From Firmicutes bacterium UBA2530 (GTDB taxonomy: Bacteria; Bacillota; Clostridia; Tissierellales; Sedimentibacteraceae): 39,804 nucleotides of DNA. Under the pieces are notes generated by a model, which was given only the letters and a program-made list of their open reading frames with translations, was not told where the DNA came from and searched no databases. The stretch lies in NCBI GenBank assembly GCA_002340985.1, contig DDNC01000014.1, forward strand, positions 232,609-272,412. The letters are read 5' to 3'. The number at the start of each line of letters is the position of its first letter. The stretch's first letter is position 1. The position numbers were made by a program, and so were the translations under genes. Of this stretch, positions 16,875 through 25,144 are shown piece by piece.

Positions 16875-16885
16875 GAGAAAATTAA

Positions 16886-17143
16886 ATGGCAAACAATACT
16901 ATAAATATAGGATTCGGTAACATAGCGTTATCTAATAGAATTATAGCAATTGTAAGTCCTGAATCGGCACCTATCAAGCGAGTAATACAGGAAACAAGAG
17001 AAAAAGGAAAGCTTATCGATGCTACTTACGGAAGAAAGACAAGAGCAGTTATTATAACAGATTGTGAATATGTGATACTATCGGCAATTCAGCCGGATAC
17101 AATGGCACAGAGATTTGAAAACAACAACCACAATATTAGATAG
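16886..17143 (+). CDS. remA: RemA/DUF370 family regulatory protein
   Basis: This 85-residue protein contains the compact DUF370 core: INIGFGNIALSNRIIAIVSPESAPIKR followed by LIDATYGRKTRAVIITD. In B. subtilis RemA is a DNA-binding activator of biofilm matrix and osmoprotectant genes that assembles into rings. In Clostridia the yicC-remA-gmk-rpoZ order is highly conserved, and this gene fits it exactly. A TAGGAG ribosome binding site lies upstream of the ATG. Its length is normal, and the final run of polar residues is typical. Confidence 0.93.
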   Translation: MANNTINIGFGNIALSNRIIAIVSPESAPIKRVIQETREKGKLIDATYGRKTRAVIITDCEYVILSAIQPDTMAQRFENNNHNIR

Positions 17144-17152
17144 AGGTATATG

Positions 17153-17758
17153 ATGGACAACGGATTATTGGTGGTGATATCAGGTCCTTCCGGAGCAGGA
17201 AAGGGAACAATATGCAGAAGGCTCAGAGAAGTTATGAGGGACTTGAAGGTTTCAGTGTCAGCTACCACACGAAAGCCAAGAGAAGGTGAAAAAGAAGGCG
17301 AAAGTTACTTTTTTATTGATGAGGAAGAGTTTGTAAATAGAATAAATAATGATGAGTTTCTTGAATATGCCAGAGTTTACGGCAATTATTACGGAACACC
17401 AAAGGAAGCGGTGTTTAAACAGCTTCAGGATGGAAATGATATTATATTGGAAATAGATATTCAGGGAGCACTTCAAGTAAAGAAAAACTGTCCGAGAGGA
17501 GTATTCATATTTATATTGCCTCCGTCATTAAAGGAGCTGCAAAACAGAATAGAAGGAAGAGGAACTGATTCAAAGGATGCCATTCTCAAACGGATGCAAT
17601 GCGCATATGATGAATTGAACTATGCCTTTGAATATGACTATGTGGTGCTGAATGATCAGGTGGACGAAGCAGTGGAGAAGATACAATGCATAATCAACGC
17701 GGAAAAGAACCGTGCAATCAGGAAAAATGCAATTATAAACAAAATCAGAGAGGTATAG
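17153..17758 (+). CDS. gmk: guanylate kinase
   Basis: Gmk phosphorylates GMP to GDP with ATP. The 201-residue protein has the P-loop GPSGAGKGT at about residues 10-18, the GMP-binding region SATTRKPREGEKEGESYFF, and ILEIDIQGALQVK. ATG 17153 is preferred over ATG 17150 because the AGAGGT ribosome binding site ends at 17147, giving a better distance. It lies ten bases after remA and two bases before rpoZ, so the three are transcribed together. Confidence 0.95.
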   Translation: MDNGLLVVISGPSGAGKGTICRRLREVMRDLKVSVSATTRKPREGEKEGESYFFIDEEEFVNRINNDEFLEYARVYGNYYGTPKEAVFKQLQDGNDIILEIDIQGALQVKKNCPRGVFIFILPPSLKELQNRIEGRGTDSKDAILKRMQCAYDELNYAFEYDYVVLNDQVDEAVEKIQCIINAEKNRAIRKNAIINKIREV

Positions 17759-17759
17759 A

Positions 17760-18080
17760 ATGAAAAAAATATCAATTGACGAATTAATAGATATGGTGGA
17801 CAGCAGATATTCTCTTGTTACAGTGGTTTCAAAAAGAGCGAGGCAAATAATCGACGGCTCAGATGTAATGGTGAAAACAGCCACAACAAAGCCGGTGGCA
17901 ATCGCTATTGAAGAATTTTACGAAGACAAGTACCAGCCTATTTATGAGTACGACCAATATCTTAAGGATCTCCAGGAATCGGAGGAGGGAAAATCCGATG
18001 AAGAACTGGGCTCGGACGGAGAGGCAGAAGAAGCCGAAGCTTCCAAGACTGAGGCAGAAGAGGAACAATCCAACGAATAA
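17760..18080 (+). CDS. rpoZ: RNA polymerase omega subunit with acidic tail
   Basis: Omega helps assemble and stabilise RNA polymerase by binding beta-prime. The core is seen in the first 65 residues (DELIDMVDSRYSLVTVVSKRARQI and KPVAIAIEEFYEDKY). A strongly acidic C-terminal tail of about 30 residues, made mostly of Glu, Ser and Ala, makes this version 106 residues, longer than many omega subunits of 60-90. The ribosome binding site GAGGT lies inside the end of gmk. A strong hairpin follows the gene. Confidence 0.93.
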   Translation: MKKISIDELIDMVDSRYSLVTVVSKRARQIIDGSDVMVKTATTKPVAIAIEEFYEDKYQPIYEYDQYLKDLQESEEGKSDEELGSDGEAEEAEASKTEAEEEQSNE

Positions 18081-18082
18081 TT

Positions 18083-18112
18083 AATAATCAGTCCCCGGAC
18101 TGATTATTTCAT
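18083..18112 (+). terminator. hairpin between rpoZ and priA (weak or partial terminator)
   Basis: An 11-base perfect stem (18083-18093 with 18098-18108) with a CCCG loop starts two bases after the rpoZ stop codon. The following sequence TTTCATTTTCA is only moderately T-rich, so it may attenuate transcription into priA or stabilise the upstream message. Confidence 0.55.
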
Positions 18113-18132
18113 TTTCATCAGCGGGAGTATTT

Positions 18133-20550
18133 ATGTATAATTATTTTATTCAGGTAATATTAAACAACAATTCAAAAAGTATAGATCAGCTTTTTACCTA
18201 CGGTGTGCCAAAGGAACTTGAGGAAAGAGCTGAGGCGGGGAGACGTGTCAAGGTGAGTTTCGGGAGAAACAGGCATATGATAGATGCTCTCATAGTTTCG
18301 GTTGACAGCTCCTGTGAACTTCCGGCGGATAAAATCAAGGCCATAGAGGATGTGCTTGACGATTATCCCGTAGTAAGTCCTGAAATGATAAGGTTGGTAT
18401 TTTGGATAAGAGAACGCTATATATGCAAATATTCCGATGCCGTTAGACTTCTGATTCCTGCAATGATAAAATATGAGCACATCATTACGGTAAAGGCCAT
18501 ACAGTCTCAACCGGCAGAAACTCTACTGAATGAAAAAGAAAAAGAGCTTTATACGCTGATTAAAGAAGGGCCGCCGGAGCTTGAGAAATTGAAAAAATCA
18601 TATGCAGGAAGCGATATATATACAATTCTCGGCAACCTTAAGGATAAGGGGCTCATTGAGCTTGCAAGCAGAGAAAAGGTTAACGGGAAAAGTGCTTACG
18701 AGAAATATGTTTCTCTTGCGGAAAATGAAGATGCTGACAGCAAGGGAGTTAAAAGAACAGAAAATCAGGCAAAAATAATAGATTATCTCAAAAATGAGCG
18801 AAGGGCAAGTGTAAAGAAGCTTTCGGAAGAGCTTGGAGTATCTGCGGCGGTAATAAACAACCTGATTAAGAAAAATGTGCTGAAGGAAGAATATGTTCTG
18901 TATGATGAAGAGGAAGAGCTCAGCATTTCTGATGGGCCGGTTCTTAATGAAGAGCAGCGGAATGCATGCGACAGTGTCATTTCCTCTGAAAGCAAAGTGT
19001 TTCTCATGCAGGGAGTTACGGGCAGCGGCAAGACTGAAGTGTATATGAGCATTATAGAGCATTATATAAAAGAAAATAAGCAAAGTATAATGCTTGTTCC
19101 GGAAATTTCTCTAACGGCACAGACTATAGAAAGATTTAAAAAAAGATTTGGAAATAAAATTGCCGTATTTCATTCACGGCTTACTAAAAAGGAAAAATTC
19201 ATACAGTGGAGCAAGGTATACAACAGGGAGGCTGATGTGGTAATCGGTGCCCGTTCTGCAATATTTGCACCAATAAGAAAGCTTGGAGCTATTGTAATTG
19301 ATGAGGAGCATGAGGACAGCTACATATCCTCCACATCACCTAAATACGATACGGTGGAGGTTGCCATAAAAATGGCGCATATGCTGGGAGGAAAGGTAGT
19401 ATTGGGCACAGCTACTCCATCGGTGAACACATACTTCATGGCAATGAAGGGGCAGATAGAGAAAATAGAGCTTAAAAAGCGTGTAAACAACCAGATGCCG
19501 GATATAAAAATCATAGACATGTGCGCAGAGCTTGACAAGGGGAACAACACACTGCTCAGTGAGGAACTTTACGAGAGTATGAAGCTGTCTCTGTCCAGAA
19601 AGGAACAGGTGATACTGTTTTTAAACAAAAGAGGATATTCCGGATTTCTGTCCTGCAAGAAGTGTGGTCATGTTGTGAAGTGCGACCGATGTGATGTTTC
19701 TATGACATACCATATAAGGGGCAATATGCTTAAATGCCACTACTGCGGAAGAACGAAAAAAATGCTGTACAGCTGTCCAAAGTGCGGAAGCGATAAAATC
19801 GAGCAGTTCAGCGCGGGGACTCAGCATGTTTAAAAGCTTGTTAAGCAGCTGTTTCCAAAAGCAGCTGTGGAAAGAATGGATTTGGACTCCATGACAGACA
19901 GAGATGCATATGAAAATATATATCAGGATTTTAAGGCTGGAAGAATTGATATATTAATAGGTACACAGATGCTTGCCAAGGGCTTTGATTTTCCTCAGGT
20001 AACAACTGTGGGAGTACTTTCAGCTGATGCAATTTTGAATTTGCCATTTTACAACTCAAGTGAAAAGACCTTCCAGCTTATTACTCAGGTAAGCGGCAGG
20101 GCGGGGAGAGGAAGCAAGATGGGGCGTGTTTACGTACAGACCTATGAGCCTCAGAACTTTATAATCAACGCAGCAAGAGCCAATAATTATGAAGTTTTTA
20201 TTAACGAAGAATTAAAACTCAGAAAAGAATTTGCATTTCCGCCATTTATTAATATAATAAATATATGCCTTATTTCAAAAAATGAGGAGTTCATAAATAA
20301 AGTTGCATATGATAAATATGAAGAGCTTAAAAATCTTGTGACGGATATGGTTGAGGAAAGAAGCCTGCTGCTGTACAAACCGGTACAGCATTCCATATAC
20401 AAGGTGAATGACGAATACAGAATAAATCTGTTTATAAAGGTTTCGAATCACGCTTTGAGCAATTTGAAAAAAATTCTTCGGAGTGTTTACATGGAAAAAG
20501 ACTTGGAAAATACAAAAGTTAGTATTAATATAAATACAGATACAATATAG
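18133..20550 (+). pseudogene. priA: primosomal helicase PriA, interrupted by a single in-frame TAA
   Basis: PriA restarts collapsed replication forks. The reading frame is continuous from ATG 18133 to TAG 20550 (806 codons, normal family size) except for TAA at 19831-19833, codon 567. Upstream of it are the Walker A motif GVTGSGKTEVY (about residue 294), DEEH at 390-393 and the zinc cluster of CxxC pairs at about 508-553. Downstream are helicase motifs V and VI (QMLAKGFDFPQVTTVGV, LITQVSGRAGRGS). The stop falls in GTQHV-stop-KLVKQLFPKA, where PriA proteins normally have glutamate (GTE-K-V-E-E-E-L), so one G-to-T change (GAA to TAA) explains it. The truncated product would lack motifs V and VI. 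GTG 19867 or ATG 19876 could restart translation weakly. A sequence error, true loss, or readthrough are all possible. Confidence 0.9.
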
Positions 20551-20558
20551 GAGGATAT

Positions 20559-21002
20559 ATGGCTTTAAGAAATTTAAGATATGAAGGCGATGAAATATTA
20601 AGGAAAAAAAGTAAGGTAGTAAGTGTTGTCGATGATAAAATAAGAACGCTTTTAGATGACATGGTTGAAACAATGTATGAAAAGGACGGCGTGGGTCTTG
20701 CTGCTCCGCAGGTGGGAATTTTAAAGCGCGTCATTGTTATAGATGTGGAAGACGGCAATGTGTATAAAATGGTTAATCCCGTGATTACAAAAAAATCAGG
20801 AGAGCAATGCGCTCAGGAGGGATGCTTGAGCGTTCGTGAAAAAAAGGGAAATGTGAGCAGACCCATGTATGTGACTGTTGAGTATACGGACCAAGACGGC
20901 AATCATGTGGAGCTTGACGCCGAAGGGTTGCTTGCAAGATGCATATGCCATGAGATAGATCATTTAGACGGAATACTGTTCGTGGACAGAATTATATCAT
21001 AG
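20559..21002 (+). CDS. def: peptide deformylase
   Basis: Def removes the formyl group from the N-terminal methionine of new proteins. All three metal-site motifs are present in the 147-residue protein: GVGLAAPQVG (about residue 45), EGCLSVR with the metal-binding cysteine (about residue 88), and CHEIDH with the two histidines and catalytic glutamate (about residue 129). GGAGG is correctly spaced before ATG 20559. It follows priA by eight bases and is paired with fmt, which adds the formyl group. If the priA stop is real, reduced translation upstream could lower def expression by polarity. Confidence 0.96.
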   Translation: MALRNLRYEGDEILRKKSKVVSVVDDKIRTLLDDMVETMYEKDGVGLAAPQVGILKRVIVIDVEDGNVYKMVNPVITKKSGEQCAQEGCLSVREKKGNVSRPMYVTVEYTDQDGNHVELDAEGLLARCICHEIDHLDGILFVDRIIS

Positions 21003-21010
21003 GTGGAGAC

Positions 21011-21949
21011 ATGAAGGTTATTTTTATGGGAACACCGGAATTTGCAGTGCCCACACTGAGAAAGATTCATGAGATGAACCATGATATAGCCCTGGTTGTA
21101 ACACAGCCGGATAAGCCATCAGGCAGGGGCAAAAAGCTCAGGAAGTCAGAAGTGAAGGAAGCTGCGGAAGAACTGGGACTTACAGTTTTTCAGCCGGATA
21201 GGATAAAAAACAAAGAAAATATTGAAATTTTGAAAGAATATGCTCCCGATGTCATAGTTGTTGTTGCATACGGTCAGATACTCAGCAGGGAACTGCTTGA
21301 TATTCCAAAGTATGGATGTATAAACGTTCATGCGTCGCTTCTTCCTAAGCTGAGGGGGGCGGCACCCTTAAACTGGTCAATAATAAACGGAGAGCTAAAG
21401 ACAGGCGTAACAACTATGCAAATGGATGTGGGTCTGGACACAGGTGACATGCTTCTTAAATCAGAGGTTGAAATAGACGAGCAAATGAATGTTGGGCAGC
21501 TCCATGATATTTTAATGCATGTGGGAGCAGAGCTTCTGGCAGAAACATTGGACAAAATTGAAAAGGGTGAAATAGTTCCCGAAAAACAGGATGACTCTCT
21601 TTCCAACTATGCTCCCATGTTTAACAAGGACAATCAAAGAATAGACTGGAGCAAAAGTGCAAAAGATATACACAATTTAGTGAGAGGACTGTCTCCGTGG
21701 CCTACTGCGTACTTCGTAATGGATGATATGTCCGTAAAGGTTTACGAATCTGTATACCTGGATGAAGCAACGGAGCATGAGCCGGGATATGTGCTGAAGG
21801 CGGACCGTAACGGCATATATGTGGCAGCTGGCACGGGGATTGCTGTAATTAAGGAAATTCAGATGCCGGGCAAAAACAGGATGAAGGTGGAGGCATATCT
21901 CAGAGGAAATACTTTCCCGGACCATATTACACTACCCATAATAAAATAA
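21011..21949 (+). CDS. fmt: methionyl-tRNA formyltransferase
   Basis: Fmt formylates initiator Met-tRNA using 10-formyltetrahydrofolate. The 312-residue protein has the formyltransferase domain (MKVIFMGTPEFAVPTL at the start, and HASLLPKLRGAAPLNWSI then DVGLDTGDML, which hold the catalytic Asn/His/Asp region around residues 105-148). The C-terminal tRNA-binding barrel spans about residues 205-305 (RGLSPWPTAYF). AGGTGGAG provides the ribosome binding site. Only 12 bases separate it from rsmB; many Clostridia carry a zinc peptidase (YugP) gene between them, which is absent here. Confidence 0.96.
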   Translation: MKVIFMGTPEFAVPTLRKIHEMNHDIALVVTQPDKPSGRGKKLRKSEVKEAAEELGLTVFQPDRIKNKENIEILKEYAPDVIVVVAYGQILSRELLDIPKYGCINVHASLLPKLRGAAPLNWSIINGELKTGVTTMQMDVGLDTGDMLLKSEVEIDEQMNVGQLHDILMHVGAELLAETLDKIEKGEIVPEKQDDSLSNYAPMFNKDNQRIDWSKSAKDIHNLVRGLSPWPTAYFVMDDMSVKVYESVYLDEATEHEPGYVLKADRNGIYVAAGTGIAVIKEIQMPGKNRMKVEAYLRGNTFPDHITLPIIK

Positions 21950-21961
21950 AAAGAGGAATAT

Positions 21962-23296
21962 ATGAACAACAGCTACAGAGTTCAGGCTATAGAAACACTC
22001 AAAAAGATATTGGGGAATAAATCATATTCCAATATAGTGCTCAATCATGACATGAAAAATGTTGAAGGCAGATATTTGTCATTATACAGGAAGTCGGTGC
22101 TTGGAGTAATTGAAAATTTAATATTTATTGATTGGATTATAGATGAGGTGTCATCCATAAAGACGAAAAAAATGGAGGACGGCGTTCTTGTTGTACTCAG
22201 ACTTGCTGTATACCAGCTGTTTTTTCTGGATAAATCCCATGAAAACATTGTTGTGAACGAAAGCGTCCAATACGTTAAGGATACAGGAAATATAAGGGCT
22301 TCGAAATTTGTGAATGCTGTTCTCAGAAACATACTCAGAGGAAAAACAAAGCTTTTGGAAAAGATGGATGCGTTGCCCATTGATGAGTATTTAAGTGTGA
22401 AATATTCATATCCGGCAGATCTCGTGAGGAGATGGAAGAAGCAGTTCGGCAAAGAAAATGTCGAGAGCGTTCTTATTGCAAACAACCTTGAGGCTCCACT
22501 TGAACTGAGGGTAAATACTCTTAAAATCACAAGAGATGAGCTCATGGAGATTTTTGAAAAAAAGGGCTTTAAGCCTCATAAATGCAGGTATGCCAACAAA
22601 GGTATAGCGCTTGAAAGTCCTTCAGATATAGAAAATACTGATGAATACATACAGGGCTTTTTCTCCATACAAAGCGAAAGCTCTATGCTGGCAGGGCAGA
22701 TTTTGAATCCTAAGGAAGACCGCCTTATAATAGACATGTGCGCTGCTCCCGGAGGAAAATCCATGAATGCGGCTGAAATCATGAACAATAAGGGAAGGGT
22801 TGTAAGCAGGGATTTTTATGGCGGAAAGCTGCCTCTCATAAGGAAGGAAGCAGAGAGGCTTGGAATAAGCATAATTGAAGCAGAGGAATACGATGCTGTG
22901 AAACTCGATGAAAGCCTTGTTGGCAAAGCTGATTATGTAATAGCTGATGTACCCTGCACAGGTCTTGGCATAATAAGAAGAAAGCCGGAAATAAAGTTCA
23001 CGAAGACTGAATCAGATTTGAAAAGCATACGAAAGATTCAGTATAAAATATTGGAGAATGCTTCGAAATATTTAAAGGTTGGCGGTGAATTGGCTTACTC
23101 AACCTGCACCACCAACAAAGAAGAAAATATCGAGCTTATTACTGAGTTTTTAAACAAAAAGAAAGAATTTGAGCTTTCAGATATATCCGGGAATACAGAT
23201 AAAATTTTCACCGATGCGAAGAAAGGTTATATTGAAATTTATCCACACATCCACAACATGGACGGCTTTTTTATTGCGAAAATAAAAAGAGTGTGA
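21962..23296 (+). CDS. rsmB: 16S rRNA (cytosine(967)-C(5))-methyltransferase RsmB
   Basis: RsmB methylates C967 of 16S rRNA. The 444-residue protein has an N-terminal NusB-like RNA-binding domain (about residues 1-135, VLRLAVYQLFFLD and VNAVLRN) and a C-terminal SAM-dependent methyltransferase. SAM is bound at IDMCAAPGGKS (about residue 258), and the two catalytic cysteines are in DVPCTGLG and YSTCTTNKEEN. GAGGA precedes ATG 21962. It is followed by a 58-base gap before rlmN, in which I see no terminator. Confidence 0.96.
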   Translation: MNNSYRVQAIETLKKILGNKSYSNIVLNHDMKNVEGRYLSLYRKSVLGVIENLIFIDWIIDEVSSIKTKKMEDGVLVVLRLAVYQLFFLDKSHENIVVNESVQYVKDTGNIRASKFVNAVLRNILRGKTKLLEKMDALPIDEYLSVKYSYPADLVRRWKKQFGKENVESVLIANNLEAPLELRVNTLKITRDELMEIFEKKGFKPHKCRYANKGIALESPSDIENTDEYIQGFFSIQSESSMLAGQILNPKEDRLIIDMCAAPGGKSMNAAEIMNNKGRVVSRDFYGGKLPLIRKEAERLGISIIEAEEYDAVKLDESLVGKADYVIADVPCTGLGIIRRKPEIKFTKTESDLKSIRKIQYKILENASKYLKVGGELAYSTCTTNKEENIELITEFLNKKKEFELSDISGNTDKIFTDAKKGYIEIYPHIHNMDGFFIAKIKRV

Positions 23297-23354
23297 TATA
23301 ATTTTGTATATTTATTTATGAAGTTAAAAGAAACACATAAAGTAGAAGGTTATT

Positions 23355-24383
23355 ATGAGAAAAATAGACGATTTAAGCTTTGAGGAGCTTGAAAAATCTC
23401 TCATTGAGATGGGAGAGCCTAAATTTAAGGCAAAGCAAATATTTGACTGGATACATAACAAGACGGTAGATGACTTTGAGGGGATGTCCAATATCTCCAA
23501 AAAATCCAGGGAAGAGATGGGAAAGGCCTTTGAATTTACAAAGGCAAGCATTGAATTAAAGCTTGAATCCAAATTAGATGAAACAAAGAAATATGTAATC
23601 ATGTTTGAAGACGGCAATGTAGTTGAAAGTGTATTTTTGAAATATAAATTTGGCAATACCGCATGCATTTCATCTGAGGTGGGATGTAAAATGGGTTGTC
23701 TTTTTTGTGCATCAACAAAAAATGGTTTTCTGAGGAGCTTGTCGGCTGCAGAAATGCTGAAACAAATATATCTCATTCAAAAGGATACTGGAGAAAAAAT
23801 ATCCAATGTTGTTATTATGGGCTCGGGAGAGCCGCTTGAAAATTATGACAGTGTCCTTAAATTCCTGAGGCTAATAAATGATGAGATGGGTCAGAATATA
23901 TCCATGAGGAAAATAACACTGTCCACCTGCGGAATAGTGCCGAACATCTACAGGCTTGCAGACGAGGACATACCCATTACGCTGGCCATTTCGCTGCATG
24001 CTCCCACACAGGAAAAGAGGGAAGAAATACTGCCTGTTGCCAGGAAATATAAACTGCCCGAACTGATGAAAGCATGCGACTACTATATTGAAAAAACCGG
24101 GAGAAGGCTTACATTTGAATATATAATGATAAAGGGCTTCAATGACGGGTCTGAAGATGCGGAAAAGCTTGCGGCACTTCTTAATCACAAGCTTGCAAAT
24201 GTTAATCTTATTCCGTGTAATTATGTTAAGGAGGCTGATATTAAGCCTTCGGAAAATATTGATGTTGAAAAATTCAAGAAGCTTTTATCTGACAGAAGCA
24301 TAAACGCAACCGTCAGAAGGGAGCTTGGCAGCGACATAAATGCCGCTTGCGGACAGCTTAGAAATAACTTTTTAAAAAGATGA
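23355..24383 (+). CDS. rlmN: dual-specificity 23S rRNA/tRNA adenine-C2 methyltransferase RlmN (radical SAM)
   Basis: RlmN methylates A2503 of 23S rRNA and A37 of some tRNAs by a radical SAM mechanism with a methyl-cysteine intermediate. The 342-residue protein has the iron-sulfur motif CKMGCLFC (C-x3-C-x2-C, about residues 113-120), the GSGEPLENYD loop and the SLHAPT strand. The C-terminal catalytic cysteine is in NAACGQLR (about residue 334). Its stop codon lies just upstream of the stp start, in line with tight coupling. A weak AGAAGG-like ribosome binding site precedes the ATG. Confidence 0.96.
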   Translation: MRKIDDLSFEELEKSLIEMGEPKFKAKQIFDWIHNKTVDDFEGMSNISKKSREEMGKAFEFTKASIELKLESKLDETKKYVIMFEDGNVVESVFLKYKFGNTACISSEVGCKMGCLFCASTKNGFLRSLSAAEMLKQIYLIQKDTGEKISNVVIMGSGEPLENYDSVLKFLRLINDEMGQNISMRKITLSTCGIVPNIYRLADEDIPITLAISLHAPTQEKREEILPVARKYKLPELMKACDYYIEKTGRRLTFEYIMIKGFNDGSEDAEKLAALLNHKLANVNLIPCNYVKEADIKPSENIDVEKFKKLLSDRSINATVRRELGSDINAACGQLRNNFLKR

Positions 24384-24391
24384 GGTGCCTT

Positions 24392-25144
24392 ATGAGGGTG
24401 TACTGCGAAACTAACAAAGGGTTAATGAGGGAAAATAACGAAGATAACTACATAGTGGAGGAATCTGGAGAAGTTAGTCTTTATGCCGTTGCTGATGGCA
24501 TGGGAGGCCATAAAGCCGGTGAAATCGCAAGCTCCATAGCAATCGATACTATAAGAGAATGCTTTAAAAGCAACGGTGAAAAAGGTGATTTTAAAGCCCC
24601 TTCCTTTATTATGGAGAGCATAAATGCGGCGAATTCCAAAATAAGAGAGGCTGCCTTGAACAAGGAAGAATTCTCCGGCATGGGCACTACCATAACAATG
24701 GCAGTTGTTGACCTTGAGTTAAAAACCGCATATATAGGCAATGTGGGAGACAGCAGGGCATATATCATTAAAGACGACAAAATAACTCAGATTACCGAAG
24801 ACCACACATATGTACATGAACTTGTGAAAGACGGCAAAATTACATTAGAGGAGGCAAAGCACCATCCGAAGAGAAATGTAATAACCAGAGCCGTGGGAAC
24901 TGAAGAACATGTTCATGTGGATATTTTTGAAATTGAGCTCTTTGACAATGATGTTATCTTGCTTTGTACCGACGGACTTACCACACATCTTACTGATGAC
25001 AGAATACTGAGCACAATCAGGGAATACGGATGCTCGGAAAGCGTGCAAAAATTAATAAAATTTGCCAACGATAATGGCGGAACCGATAATATTACCATCA
25101 TTATTGTTGATAATATCGTTAGAGGTGAAGATTATGATAGGTAG
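24392..25144 (+). CDS. stp: PP2C-family serine/threonine protein phosphatase (Stp/PrpC)
   Basis: This 250-residue metal-dependent phosphatase is the counterpart of the PASTA kinase encoded next. The PP2C motifs are all present: RENNEDNY, VADGMGGHKAGE, GDSRAYI, LLCTDGLTTHLTDD and GGTDNITIIIVD, whose aspartates bind two or three Mg/Mn ions. ATG 24392 is chosen because GAGGTG lies five bases upstream; the upstream ATG 24380 overlaps the rlmN stop and has no such site. The end overlaps the prkC start by 11 bases, a conserved arrangement that couples phosphatase and kinase levels. Confidence 0.95.
   Translation: MRVYCETNKGLMRENNEDNYIVEESGEVSLYAVADGMGGHKAGEIASSIAIDTIRECFKSNGEKGDFKAPSFIMESINAANSKIREAALNKEEFSGMGTTITMAVVDLELKTAYIGNVGDSRAYIIKDDKITQITEDHTYVHELVKDGKITLEEAKHHPKRNVITRAVGTEEHVHVDIFEIELFDNDVILLCTDGLTTHLTDDRILSTIREYGCSESVQKLIKFANDNGGTDNITIIIVDNIVRGEDYDR

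Noticed and set aside
19831..19833. Genome-wide reassignment of TAA to a sense codon
   Set aside because: Many intact genes here end in TAA at the expected family length (for example sepF, rpoZ, fmt, rpe, yloV), so TAA is a normal stop in this organism.
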